A stretch of 12,897 nucleotides of DNA from contig JAISNB010000031.1 in NCBI GenBank assembly GCA_031276435.1, positions 1 to 12,897 of the forward strand. The letters run 5' to 3'. Under the pieces are notes generated by a model. The model searched no databases and was not told where the DNA came from. It was given only the letters and a program-made list of their open reading frames with translations. Source of the stretch: Burkholderiaceae bacterium. GTDB lineage: Bacteria > Pseudomonadota > Gammaproteobacteria > Burkholderiales > Burkholderiaceae_C. The first letter of the stretch is position 1; each line of letters begins with the position of its first letter. Below, in pieces: positions 1 through 6,530 of the stretch. The position numbers and the translations under genes are program-made.

Positions 1-2
1 CC

Positions 3-65
3 GCCCGGAAAAACATCAGGGAATGCGTGAAATCCTATCACCGCCAGTACAGCAAAGGCGCGTAA
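3..65 (+). CDS. possible C-terminal tail of an unidentified gene (5' partial)
   Basis: The frame beginning at base 3 is open from the left edge and reads 20 residues ending in CVKSYHRQYSKGA before a TAA at 63-65. The peptide is basic and looks like a plausible protein end, but it is too short to assign to a family. Another plus-strand frame is open longer (to a TAG near 130), so the frame choice is uncertain. A small GC hairpin 47 bases downstream (112-126) would fit the end of a transcription unit. Confidence 0.25.
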   Translation, partial: ARKNIRECVKSYHRQYSKGA

Positions 66-111
66 GCCGTCTATGTCCGGGCGATAGGGGTGCTCTGAAC
101 GGCCAGGTTGT

Positions 112-126
112 GGCGCGGTATGCGCC
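112..126. repeat. small GC hairpin after the left-edge frame
   Basis: GGCGC and GCGCC are perfect inverted arms of 5 bp around the loop GGTAT. Only a short T-rich run (GTTTTG) follows a few bases later. It could be a weak terminator for whatever ends at 65, but the stem is short. Confidence 0.25.
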
Positions 127-253
127 GTAGGTTTTGTCATGAAAACAGCATTTCCGCAGAGCAGATCGGCGGCACAGACCTTCCCGTCAGATGCCTGCCC
201 ACTTCGCTGGCTTGACGCCAGTGGTATGCACCAATGGACCGATTCTGGTTTGT

Positions 254-275
254 TTGTGCATCATTTATATCACAA
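254..275. promoter_or_regulatory. inverted repeat in AT-rich patch upstream of mdtD
   Basis: TTGTG (254-258) and CACAA (271-275) are perfect inverted half-sites separated by 12 AT-rich bases. The spacing does not match the CRP consensus (TGTGA-N6-TCACA). It might be an operator or the mdtD promoter region, but no regulator gene lies nearby in the window. Confidence 0.25.
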
Positions 276-445
276 GCTGCTTACGCGGCTGGAGTGAATT
301 CTGCTTTGCCGCGATGCATCCAACCCCGCGCACGCGGCGCGCCTTTTCCCCCGGATTGGCCGCAATGGATGGCGGCGCGGGCGCGCGGACAAACAATGGC
401 CTATCATCATCCGCTCCCTGCCTTGCGCGCGCCTTCACGCCTCAT

Positions 446-1906
446 ATGTCGCCTTCGTCTTCTCCCAACGCTTCCAACGCACTGCTGTGGCTGGTGGCCA
501 TTGGTTTTTTCATGCAGTCGCTCGATGGCACCATTGTCAACACGGCGTTGCCGTCCATGGCGCGCAGTCTGGGCGAAAGCCCGCTGCACATGCAGGCCGT
601 GGTGGTGGCCTACGCCCTGACCATGGCGGCGGTTATTCCGGCCAGCGGCTGGCTGGCCGACCGTTTTGGCACGCGGCGCGTGTTTCTTTGGGCCATTGTC
701 GTTTTCACCGTGGGTTCGGCTGCGTGCGCGGCGTCGCCCACGCTGCAATGGCTGGTGGCCGCGCGCGTGGCGCAAGGTCTGGGCGGCGCGCTGTTGTTGC
801 CCGTGGGGCGGCTGGCCGTGTTGCGCGCGTTTCCACGCGAGCAGTTTTTGCAGGCCATGAGTTTCGTGGCCGTGCCGGGGCTGATTGGCCCGCTGCTCGG
901 GCCTGCCCTGGGCGGCTGGCTGGTGGAGGCGGCGTCCTGGCACTGGGTGTTTCTGATTAATTTGCCGGTTGGGCTGGCAGGCGCGCTGGCTACGCTGCGC
1001 TACATGCCGCAAGACGACGCGCAGCAGCAACAGCAGCCGGGCAGGTTTGATCTGGGCGGTTTTGTCATGCTGGTGACGGCCATGCTGTCCATTTCGCTGG
1101 CGCTCGACGGTCTGGGCGGTCTGGGGCTGGGGCACGCGCTGGTGGCTTTGCTGCTGGTGCTGGGCCTGTCCATGCTGACGGCTTACTGGCTGCACGCCCT
1201 GAAGGCGCCGCAGCCGCTGTTTGCGCCACGGCTGTTTGGCATTCAGAGTTTTCGCGTCGGCCTGCTGGGCAATTTGTTTGCCCGCATTGGCTCGGGGGCC
1301 ATGCCCTACCTGATTCCGCTGCTGATGCAGTTGAGCATGGGTTACAGCCCGGCGCAGGCTGGCATGCTGATGCTGCCCATGGCCGCCGCTGGCATTGCCG
1401 CCAAGCGTTTTGCCGCGCCCGCCATCGAGCGCCTGGGCTACCGGCGCGTGCTGATTGCCAATACCGCGTTGCTGGGCGGCATGATTGCCAGCTTCGCGCT
1501 GATGACGCCCGGCCAGCCGCTGGCGCTGCGCATTGCGCAGATGGCGATTTTTGGCGCCATCAATTCGCTGCAAATGACGGCCATGAACACCGTTACGCTC
1601 AAGGATCTGGACAGCGCGGGCGCCAGCGGTGGCAACAGCATGCTGTCCATGGTGCAGATGCTTGGCATGAGTCTGGGCGTGAGCGTGGCCGCTGCCATGC
1701 TCACCACGTTTGCCAACTGGTTTGGCGCTGGCGCGACGGCAGCGGCCAGTGGCGGCCCCGATGCCCTGAGCGCGTTTCGCGCCGCGCTGCTGGTCATTGG
1801 CGCGCTCACCATTGCCTCGGCGAGCATCTTCTGGCAATTGGCGCCTGAGTCCCTGCGCCCGCAAGAGCGCCGCGTGCGCAGGGCCGAATCGTCACCGCTC
1901 GATTGA
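446..1906 (+). CDS. mdtD: MdtD-like multidrug MFS transporter (DHA2 family)
   Basis: This 486-residue inner-membrane protein is predicted to export drugs or toxic metabolites in exchange for protons. It closely tracks the E. coli MdtD pattern: FFMQSLDGTIVNTALPSMA near residues 21-39 (DHA2 motif D1 with the membrane Asp at 27), SLGESPLHM (41-49), the cytoplasmic loop motif GWLADRFGTRR (68-78) and the antiporter motif GPLLGPALGGWL (148-159). LKDL and GGNSMLSM follow later, as in MdtD. Hydrophobic segments span nearly the whole length, as expected for 14 helices. A five-Gln run (193-197) sits in a loop. The start at 446 is chosen because homology begins about 12 residues after it; the frame is open upstream to 191 but unlike the family, and no clear Shine-Dalgarno marks any start. 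E. coli mdtD lies with mdtABC and baeSR; here it stands alone, so substrate and regulation are unknown. It converges on ackA. Confidence 0.9.
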   Translation: MSPSSSPNASNALLWLVAIGFFMQSLDGTIVNTALPSMARSLGESPLHMQAVVVAYALTMAAVIPASGWLADRFGTRRVFLWAIVVFTVGSAACAASPTLQWLVAARVAQGLGGALLLPVGRLAVLRAFPREQFLQAMSFVAVPGLIGPLLGPALGGWLVEAASWHWVFLINLPVGLAGALATLRYMPQDDAQQQQQPGRFDLGGFVMLVTAMLSISLALDGLGGLGLGHALVALLLVLGLSMLTAYWLHALKAPQPLFAPRLFGIQSFRVGLLGNLFARIGSGAMPYLIPLLMQLSMGYSPAQAGMLMLPMAAAGIAAKRFAAPAIERLGYRRVLIANTALLGGMIASFALMTPGQPLALRIAQMAIFGAINSLQMTAMNTVTLKDLDSAGASGGNSMLSMVQMLGMSLGVSVAAAMLTTFANWFGAGATAAASGGPDALSAFRAALLVIGALTIASASIFWQLAPESLRPQERRVRRAESSPLD

Positions 1907-1973
1907 CCGGCGGCGGGCGTCGGCGGCAACTCTTCGCGCGCCGCGCCCGGGGCAAGCCTTGCGCGCTGGCGCG

Positions 1974-3179
1974 CTACGCTGCCAGGCCCGCCAGTTGCGC
2001 GGCATCCCTGGCGATCAGGCCTTCCTCGTTGGTTGCCATCACCAGTGCCACCGGACCGCCGGGCAGCGTGCACACGCCGCCCTTGCCCGCGACCAGGCTG
2101 GCGTTTTTTTCGGCATCGATCCTGAAGCCGAACACTTCCAGATGCTTGAGCGTCAATTCCCGGATCAGCACCGAGTTCTCGCCGATGCCGCCGGTGAAAA
2201 CCAGCGCGTCCAGGCGCTTGAGCGATGTGGCGTGGCCGCCAATGTGCCGGGCCAGCCGGTGCACGAACACGTCCAGCGCCAGTGTCGCGCCCTCGTGGCC
2301 CCTGGCGCGCGCCTGCTCAAGCTCGCGGCAGTCGTTGGACAGCCCGGAGATGCCGAGCAGGCCCGATTCCTTGTTGAGCATCTTGTCCAGATCGTCGAGC
2401 GATGCGCCGGTCGTCTCGGCGATGTACTTGAGCGCGCCAAAATCGACGTCGCCGCTGCGCGTGCCCATGACCAGTCCTTCCAGCGGGGTCATGCCCATCG
2501 AGGTGTCCTCGCAGCGCCCGTTGCGTACCGCGCTGACCGAAGCGCCATTGCCCAGGTGCGCGATCACCAACCCGCTGTCTTCGGGATCCAGATTGAGCAC
2601 GCGCACGGCCTCGCCTGCGATGTAGCGGTGCGACGTGCCGTGAAAACCGTAGCGGCGCACGCCGTTTTCGACCAGGTACTTGTAGGGCAGCGCGTAGGTG
2701 TAGGCCGCTGGCTTCATGCTCTGGTGGAACGCCGTGTCAAACACCGCGATCTGCGGAATGTTCTTGAACACCGACAGCGCCGCGTAAATGCCCACCAGTT
2801 GCGGCGGGTTGTGCAGTGGCGCCAGTGGCGAGCATTCTTCCAGGCCCTGGATCACATCCGGGGTAATCATGACCGAGCCTGAAAAACGGTTGCCCCCGTG
2901 AACCACGCGGTGCCCGATGGCGGCCACGCGCTCCAACAGGGCGCATGCGCGCAACTCCTCGATCAACGCCGTCAGCGCCGCGTCGTGCATGGCGTTTTTG
3001 CCCAGATCGGTTTTTTTCCGGTTGCCGTCGGGTTGCTTGAAGCTGATGCTGGCCTTGTCCTGGCCCAGGCATTCAGCCATTCCCGACATGATGGGCACGT
3101 CTTCCTTGCCCACCTGAAAAATCGCGAACTTCAGGGAAGATGAGCCGCAATTGAGTACCAATGACAGCGTTGTTGACAT
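1974..3179 (-). CDS. ackA: acetate kinase
   Basis: Cytoplasmic enzyme that reversibly transfers phosphate between acetyl phosphate and ADP, giving acetate and ATP. The 401 residues match the family length. Visible signatures are NCGSSSLKF (10-18), HRVVHGGNRF with Arg91, FDTAFH (147-152), RYGFHGTSHRY with His180, HLGNGAS with Asn211, MGTRSGD with Arg241, FTGGIGENS (328-336) and the late TNEE (383-386). By alignment with the Methanosarcina thermophila enzyme, these cover the catalytic and nucleotide-binding residues (Arg91, His180, Arg241 and the late Glu). The start is fixed by an AAGGAGA ribosome binding site six bases upstream; 15 extra upstream codons are not family-like. It lies 140 bases after pta on the same strand, the reverse of the E. 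coli ackA-pta order. The two enzymes together run acetyl-CoA to acetate. The hairpin in the gap may reduce read-through into ackA. Confidence 0.97.
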   Translation of the reverse strand: MSTTLSLVLNCGSSSLKFAIFQVGKEDVPIMSGMAECLGQDKASISFKQPDGNRKKTDLGKNAMHDAALTALIEELRACALLERVAAIGHRVVHGGNRFSGSVMITPDVIQGLEECSPLAPLHNPPQLVGIYAALSVFKNIPQIAVFDTAFHQSMKPAAYTYALPYKYLVENGVRRYGFHGTSHRYIAGEAVRVLNLDPEDSGLVIAHLGNGASVSAVRNGRCEDTSMGMTPLEGLVMGTRSGDVDFGALKYIAETTGASLDDLDKMLNKESGLLGISGLSNDCRELEQARARGHEGATLALDVFVHRLARHIGGHATSLKRLDALVFTGGIGENSVLIRELTLKHLEVFGFRIDAEKNASLVAGKGGVCTLPGGPVALVMATNEEGLIARDAAQLAGLAA

Positions 3180-3185
3180 AACAAG

Positions 3186-3192
3186 TCTCCTT
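3186..3192 (-). promoter_or_regulatory. ackA ribosome binding site
   Basis: On the minus strand this reads AAGGAGA, six bases before the ATG at 3179. It is one of the two strongest Shine-Dalgarno sequences in the window and decides the ackA start over the in-frame codon at 3224. Confidence 0.85.
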
Positions 3193-3246
3193 ATAGATTT
3201 TTGAAAAACGACGGCAGTCACCACATGTCATGGTCGCCATCGGCGG

Positions 3247-3287
3247 AAAAGCAACCAGCCCGCGGCCAGCAGGCCACGGGGCCGGTT
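3247..3287 (-). terminator. terminator-like hairpin between pta and ackA
   Basis: Read on the minus strand, CCCGTGGCC and GGCCGCGGG form a 9-bp stem (one G-U pair) around the loop TGCT. An outer AACC/GGTT pairing extends it across a small internal loop. The structure is followed by GCTTTT. Its place after the pta stop and before the ackA ribosome binding site suggests partial termination or a processing/stability element between the two genes. Confidence 0.5.
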
Positions 3288-3300
3288 GCGGCGAAACACG

Positions 3301-3319
3301 CCATGGAAACAATCCATGG
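3301..3319. repeat. short inverted repeat just after the pta stop codon
   Basis: Two CCATGG hexamers (3301-3306 and 3314-3319) are separated by 7 AT-rich bases and directly abut the pta stop codon. Since CCATGG is itself palindromic, the pair is both a direct and an inverted repeat. There is no T-run, so it is unlikely to terminate transcription alone. Confidence 0.35.
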
Positions 3320-5377
3320 TCATCCCGGTTGGCCGCCGCTGCTGCCAGCCTGGATGGCCGTCAGCGCGATGGTGAAAATGATGTCGTCCACCAGCGCGCC
3401 GCGCGACAAGTCATTCACAGGCTTGCGCAAGCCTTGCATCATGGGGCCGACAGAGACCACGCCGGCGCTGCGCTGCACCGCCTTGTAGGTGGTGTTGCCC
3501 GTATTCAGGTCAGGGAATATGAACACAGTGGCGCGGCCCGCAACTGGTGAATCCGGGGCCTTTTGCCGTCCCACCGATGGCACGCACGCCGCGTCGTATT
3601 GCAGCGGGCCGTCAATTGGCAGATCGGCCGCTTTCTCGCGGGCCAGGCGCGTGGCCTCGCGCACCTTGTCCACATCGTCGCCCGTGCCGGAGTTGCCCGT
3701 GGAGTAGCTGATCATGGCCACGCGCGGCTCTATGCCAAAGGCCTTGGCCGAAGCGGCGCTTTGCAGGGCGATGATCGAAAGCTCTTGCGCCGTGGGGTTG
3801 GTGTTGATGGCGCAGTCGCCATAGACAAACACCTGATCGGGCATGAGCATGAAAAACACCGACGAGACCAGCGGCGTCGCCGGATCGGTCTTGATCAGTT
3901 GCAGCGCCGGACGCACGGTGTTGGCGGTGGTGTGCACGGCGCCCGAGACCAGGCCGTCCACATCATCCACAGCCAGCATCATGGTGCCCAGCACCACACT
4001 GTCGCTGAGCTGCTCGCGCGCCTGTTCTGGCGTCAGGCCCTTGCTCTTGCGCAGATCGACCATGGGCGCGACGTATTTTTCGCGGATGGCGTCGGGGTCG
4101 ATGATTTCCAGCGACGGCGGCAGTGTCAGCCCCTGCGCCTTGGCCACCTGCGCCACCGCGTCCGGCCTGGCCAGCAGCACGCACCTTGCGATGCCCTTGT
4201 CGTGGCACTGGATGGCGGCGTTGACTGTGCGCGGCTCGTCGCCTTCGGGCAGCACGATGCGCTTGGCCGCCTTGCGCGCGCGCTCGATCAACTGGTAGCG
4301 GAACGCCGGTGGACTCATCAGCGCGCAGGCTGGCAAGCGCACGCACTTGAGCATTGCGCCAGCGTCGATGGCACCCGCCACCGCGTCCAGCACCTGCTCC
4401 ATGCGCCCGCAGTCGTCGGCGGCCACGGCGCGCGAAATGCGGCTCAGGCGCGTGGCGGTGTGGTAGCTGTCCAGCCCCACGCGCAACACGGGCGTTCCCT
4501 TTTCCAGCGCCGGGCGGACCAGTTGGAAAACACGCTCCTCAATGGCCGACGCGCCAGTCAGCAACAAGCCCGCAAGCTCGATGCCGCGCGCAGCCGCCAG
4601 CGCAGTTGCCAGAACCACATCGTCGCGGTCGCCCGAACTGACAATCAGCGCGCCCGGGCGCAGCCGCTCCACCATGCCTGCGACCGAGCGCACCGTGAGC
4701 ACCGCTTCCAGCATGCGGCGCTGCTGCAGATCGCCCTCGATCAGCACCTCGGCATCCAGATGGCGGACCACATCCAGTGTGCGCGGCGCCATCAGCGCCG
4801 GGTTCTCGCCAATCACGCCCCACAGCGGCAGGCCATGCAAATCGCGCTGGACGCTGCTGGCCTCCAGCGCCGCGGGCGCCTTGTTGAAAACCACGCCAGC
4901 CACATTCAGCCCATGGCTGGCGCACTGGCGCGCGGCCAGCTCAATTGCGCTGCCGCTGCTGCCACCTGGCTGCGCAACCAGCACAACCTCGGCATGCAGG
5001 CTGCGCGCAACGGCCAGATTCAGATCAGAGGCCACGGGCAAAGCGGCGTCAACATGCAGCCCCTCGACCACCAGCACATCGGCGCCTTCGGCCGCGGCCA
5101 GACACAAGGAAACGATGCGCTCCATGAGATCGTCACTCTTGCCCGCGGCCATGTGGGACAGCACGGTGTCCATGTCCAGGGCATCCGAACATTTGACGCG
5201 GCACAGCGCACGCGCGAAATGCACCGATCGCTCGGCGCCGCAATCGTCGTCCTGCTGCGGCACCGGCTTGGCAAAACCCGCGCGCAAGCCCTGGCGCTGC
5301 AAGGCGCGCACCATGCCCAGCGCAACCGAAGTCAGACCCGCATTCCGGCTGGTCGGCAAAAAATAAAGTGTCTGCAT
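3320..5377 (-). CDS. pta: phosphate acetyltransferase (long, three-domain type)
   Basis: Cytoplasmic enzyme converting acetyl-CoA and phosphate to acetyl phosphate and CoA, the partner step to AckA. At 685 residues it is the long form (E. coli Pta is 714). Residues 1-215 are the BioD/P-loop-like domain, beginning LYFLPTSRNAGLTSVALG; the loop lacks a canonical Walker lysine, as in E. coli Pta. Residues about 216-330 form the DRTGG-type regulatory domain. Residues about 355-676 are the catalytic PTA_PTB domain, with VLPEGDEPRT (375-384), YSTGNSGTGDDVDKV (558-572), GPLQYDAA (590-597), VAGRATVFIFPDLNTGNT (612-629) and KPVNDLSRGALVDD (652-665). The last holds the Ser-Arg pair and Asp that are catalytic in the M. 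thermophila enzyme. The start is chosen because homology begins with MQTLYFLP and AAGGGA lies 4 bases upstream; the frame is open 43 codons further but unlike the family. It precedes ackA on the same strand, and an attenuator-like hairpin lies 82 bases upstream. Confidence 0.97.
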   Translation of the reverse strand: MQTLYFLPTSRNAGLTSVALGMVRALQRQGLRAGFAKPVPQQDDDCGAERSVHFARALCRVKCSDALDMDTVLSHMAAGKSDDLMERIVSLCLAAAEGADVLVVEGLHVDAALPVASDLNLAVARSLHAEVVLVAQPGGSSGSAIELAARQCASHGLNVAGVVFNKAPAALEASSVQRDLHGLPLWGVIGENPALMAPRTLDVVRHLDAEVLIEGDLQQRRMLEAVLTVRSVAGMVERLRPGALIVSSGDRDDVVLATALAAARGIELAGLLLTGASAIEERVFQLVRPALEKGTPVLRVGLDSYHTATRLSRISRAVAADDCGRMEQVLDAVAGAIDAGAMLKCVRLPACALMSPPAFRYQLIERARKAAKRIVLPEGDEPRTVNAAIQCHDKGIARCVLLARPDAVAQVAKAQGLTLPPSLEIIDPDAIREKYVAPMVDLRKSKGLTPEQAREQLSDSVVLGTMMLAVDDVDGLVSGAVHTTANTVRPALQLIKTDPATPLVSSVFFMLMPDQVFVYGDCAINTNPTAQELSIIALQSAASAKAFGIEPRVAMISYSTGNSGTGDDVDKVREATRLAREKAADLPIDGPLQYDAACVPSVGRQKAPDSPVAGRATVFIFPDLNTGNTTYKAVQRSAGVVSVGPMMQGLRKPVNDLSRGALVDDIIFTIALTAIQAGSSGGQPG

Positions 5378-5381
5378 TTTG

Positions 5382-5387
5382 TCCCTT
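5382..5387 (-). promoter_or_regulatory. pta ribosome binding site
   Basis: On the minus strand this reads AAGGGA, four bases before the ATG at 5377. It is moderate in strength and spaced a little short. It supports 5377 over the in-frame GTG at 5506. Confidence 0.6.
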
Positions 5388-5459
5388 GATAAATAAATGT
5401 TCCCGGAGTTCAAAAAACTGGCCATGGCAGGCGCCCCGGTCATCTGCTTGCCGCGCCAC

Positions 5460-5515
5460 AAAAAAGCCTGGGCCGCACCACCGCCCCAAGCAAAGCCATA
5501 CAACACGGCTCAGGC
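5460..5515 (-). terminator. intrinsic terminator / possible pta attenuator
   Basis: On the minus strand GCCTGAGCCG (5515-5506) pairs with CGGCCCAGGC (5475-5466), a 10-bp stem with one A/C mismatch, followed directly by six T residues (5465-5460). The loop is long (30 bases). It lies 82 bases before the pta start. Its 5' arm overlaps the stop codon of the small GTG ORF and can pair instead with TCAGGC at 5582-5577. It may simply end transcripts from the upstream ATPase gene, or act as a conditional terminator in the pta leader. Confidence 0.55.
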
Positions 5516-5551
5516 GTCAATCCCATCGTACTCAGGAAAACCTCGATTCAC
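5510..5551 (-). CDS. possible 13-residue leader peptide upstream of pta
   Basis: GTG at 5551 opens a 13-residue frame reading MNRGFPEYDGIDA and ending in TGA at 5512-5510, inside the terminator's 5' arm. AGGTGG lies 5 bases before the GTG. The GTG overlaps the TGA of the preceding five-codon ORF (ATGTGA), an arrangement typical of translational coupling. The composition is ordinary and protein-like, not the R/P-rich look of chance frames nearby. The frame stays open upstream for about 46 more codons without an obvious start. It could be a leader peptide or a gene remnant. Confidence 0.25.
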   Translation of the reverse strand: MNRGFPEYDGIDA

Positions 5552-5565
5552 ATGATCCACCTCAT
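5548..5565 (-). CDS. five-codon ORF with strong ribosome binding site (possible leader)
   Basis: ATG AGG TGG ATC ATG TGA encodes MRWIM. It has the consensus AAGGAG at 5576-5571 with a 5-base spacer, better than the ribosome binding site of pta itself. Its stop overlaps the GTG of the next small ORF. This may be a regulatory upstream ORF, or the ribosome binding site may serve the GTG ORF instead. Confidence 0.25.
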   Translation of the reverse strand: MRWIM

Positions 5566-5570
5566 AACCT

Positions 5571-5576
5571 CTCCTT
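5571..5576 (-). promoter_or_regulatory. strong Shine-Dalgarno without a normal gene
   Basis: On the minus strand this is AAGGAG, five bases from an ATG that opens only five codons. It directly follows TCAGGC (5582-5577), the candidate competitor of the terminator's 5' arm, so ribosome loading here could affect which hairpin forms. Confidence 0.45.
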
Positions 5577-5688
5577 GCCTGACAAACCGCCCGGCGGCAG
5601 TCGCTGGCAGCCCACCCGGATGCGCCAACCCGCGCCCGTTTTGAAGCCAGCGCGACCGCCAAGCCTGGCCGCACCCCGCCGTGCCCTG

Positions 5689-5725
5689 GTCATTGCGAAC
5701 GAGCGCAAGGCACGCAGTAATCCAG
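5689..5725. repeat. dispersed intergenic repeat copy
   Basis: The stretch opens GTCATTGCGAACGAGCGCAA and ends GCAGTAATCCAG. This matches the general pattern of a short interspersed repeat seen in many bacterial genomes (CATTGCGA, G-rich middle, CAATCC). Read on the minus strand it translates to the telltale peptide RSFAMTR, often seen in spurious gene calls over such repeats. Recognition is by pattern; only one copy is visible in this window. Confidence 0.5.
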
Positions 5726-5728
5726 ACG

Positions 5729-5750
5729 GCCCTCCCGCTTTGGGCAGGGC
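5729..5750. repeat. hairpin flanking the dispersed repeat
   Basis: GCCCT/AGGGC outer arms and CCC/GGG inner arms form an 8-bp stem with one bulged C around the loop GCTTT. It abuts the dispersed repeat copy and may be part of the same element. No T-run follows on either strand. Confidence 0.4.
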
Positions 5751-5850
5751 ACCGGCGCAACCGCCACGCGCCATCCACGCACGCGCCAGCGCGCGCAAGG
5801 GCACGCATGAAGGGGGCGCAACAAATCTGGCGCGTGCGCATCCATCCGCC

Positions 5851-6429
5851 TCAGGCCAGCAGCGCATCGAGCAAACGCTCGAAATCCGCGGGCGACGCCG
5901 CCGTGTTGTCGAACAGGCACAGCTCCGGATACTCGGCCGCCGTGGGCATGAACAGGCGCTTGCGGTAATCGTCCCAATGCGCCAACTTCCAGGCGTCGTT
6001 GGGATTGGCACGCGCGACAACGCGGCGGCGCGCCTCGGCCTCCTGCAAATAAATCCAGGCGATGCGCACCGGCACATCGCCCGCCACGCCCAGCCAGGCA
6101 TGCCGCGTCAGCTGGTGCGCCCTGACCTCGCGCGACAGCGGCCCCACCACAATCACATTGACGCCAAGGGTCAGGTTCTCGCGCGCCGTCGCCAGCAGCC
6201 CCGCGTATTCCGGATTGCGCAAATGCTGCAAGTACACGGGACTGTCGCGGTCATTGGGATCACCCGTCAAAGCGCCCATCACCGCCGCGCTGTAACCACC
6301 ATACAGTGTGTCCTTGTCGAGCAGGCAAAACGCCTGCCCGGTACGCGCCATCAAGGGGCCGATGGCGCGCCTGGCCAGCGTGGTCTTGCCAGCGCCCGCG
6401 TGACCGCAAAAGAAGATCAGTTTTGACAT
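5851..6429 (-). CDS. small P-loop ATPase/kinase (AAA_33-like)
   Basis: A 192-residue soluble protein with a Walker A at the extreme N-terminus: FFCGHAGAGKTTLARR (6-21), fitting GxxxxGKT. LLDKDTLYGG follows (36-45), the acidic strand typical of small AAA_33/zeta-like and gluconate-kinase-like phosphotransferases. Further features are VIVVGPLS (92-99), a likely second strand, and an Arg-rich stretch EAEARRRVVARANP (130-143) that looks like the lid. This architecture suggests phosphorylation of a small molecule or nucleotide; the substrate cannot be named from sequence. The start at 6429 is chosen because Walker A sits only 8 residues in; no clear ribosome binding site is visible, and the frame's upstream extension overlaps the HNH gene in another frame. 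It follows the HNH gene on the same strand after 101 bases, with a weak hairpin between. A link to HNH or pta function is not evident. Confidence 0.75.
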   Translation of the reverse strand: MSKLIFFCGHAGAGKTTLARRAIGPLMARTGQAFCLLDKDTLYGGYSAAVMGALTGDPNDRDSPVYLQHLRNPEYAGLLATARENLTLGVNVIVVGPLSREVRAHQLTRHAWLGVAGDVPVRIAWIYLQEAEARRRVVARANPNDAWKLAHWDDYRKRLFMPTAAEYPELCLFDNTAASPADFERLLDALLA

Positions 6430-6487
6430 GATCGCAGTATGCCAGCGGCCCGATACGGGAAAACCCACCCCCGCCGCGGATGGCCCG

Positions 6488-6503
6488 AAAAGCGGTTTGC
6501 CGC
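6488..6503 (-). terminator. weak terminator after the HNH gene
   Basis: On the minus strand GCGG-CAAA-CCGC is followed directly by TTTT, 27 bases past the HNH stop. The stem is only 4 bp, so termination would be inefficient and the downstream ATPase gene could still be co-transcribed. Confidence 0.3.
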
Positions 6504-6530
6504 GCGCTTTGGGGAAATTGCGCCGCGCCG

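Larger units (their letters stand above)
66..445. other. gap upstream of mdtD; no convincing gene
   Basis: This 380-base stretch holds no protein I can recognise. The mdtD frame stays open back to 191, but the added 85 residues do not resemble an MFS N-terminus and are treated as non-coding. The gap contains a small hairpin (112-126) and an AT-rich patch around 250-275, unusual for this GC-rich region, which is the likeliest place for the mdtD promoter. I found no good -35/-10 pair there. Confidence 0.5.
5378..5850. other. 473-base gap between pta and the P-loop ATPase gene
   Basis: No full-length gene is recognisable on either strand. Reading towards pta, the gap contains a hairpin (5729-5750), a dispersed repeat copy (5689-5725), a strong ribosome binding site with two tiny overlapping ORFs (5510-5576), a U-tailed terminator hairpin (5460-5515) and an AT-rich stretch (about 5385-5415) before pta. 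The long frames crossing the region are low-complexity and R/A/P-rich, typical of chance ORFs in GC-rich DNA. Confidence 0.6.

Noticed and set aside
191..445. N-terminal extension of MdtD to the ATG at 191
   Set aside because: The 85 extra residues do not look like an MFS N-terminus, and the family's first helix begins about 12 residues after the ATG at 446.
407..1864. 485-codon open frame on the minus strand over mdtD
   Set aside because: It is rich in H, Q, R and G with no membrane or enzyme signature. It is the antisense shadow of the transporter.
1907..1976. Terminator between convergent mdtD and ackA
   Set aside because: GC-rich self-complementary runs exist (for example 1961-1974) but have tiny loops, no T-run, and overlap the ackA stop codon.
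3563..5389. 608-codon open frame on the plus strand antisense to pta
   Set aside because: The product is H/Q/R/A-rich with no domain pattern, and it lies wholly over pta. It is a composition artefact.
5378..5413. TTGAAC (minus strand) with an AT-rich stretch as a pta promoter
   Set aside because: A correctly spaced -10 would overlap the pta ribosome binding site, and the best hexamer (TATCAA) matches only four of six positions.
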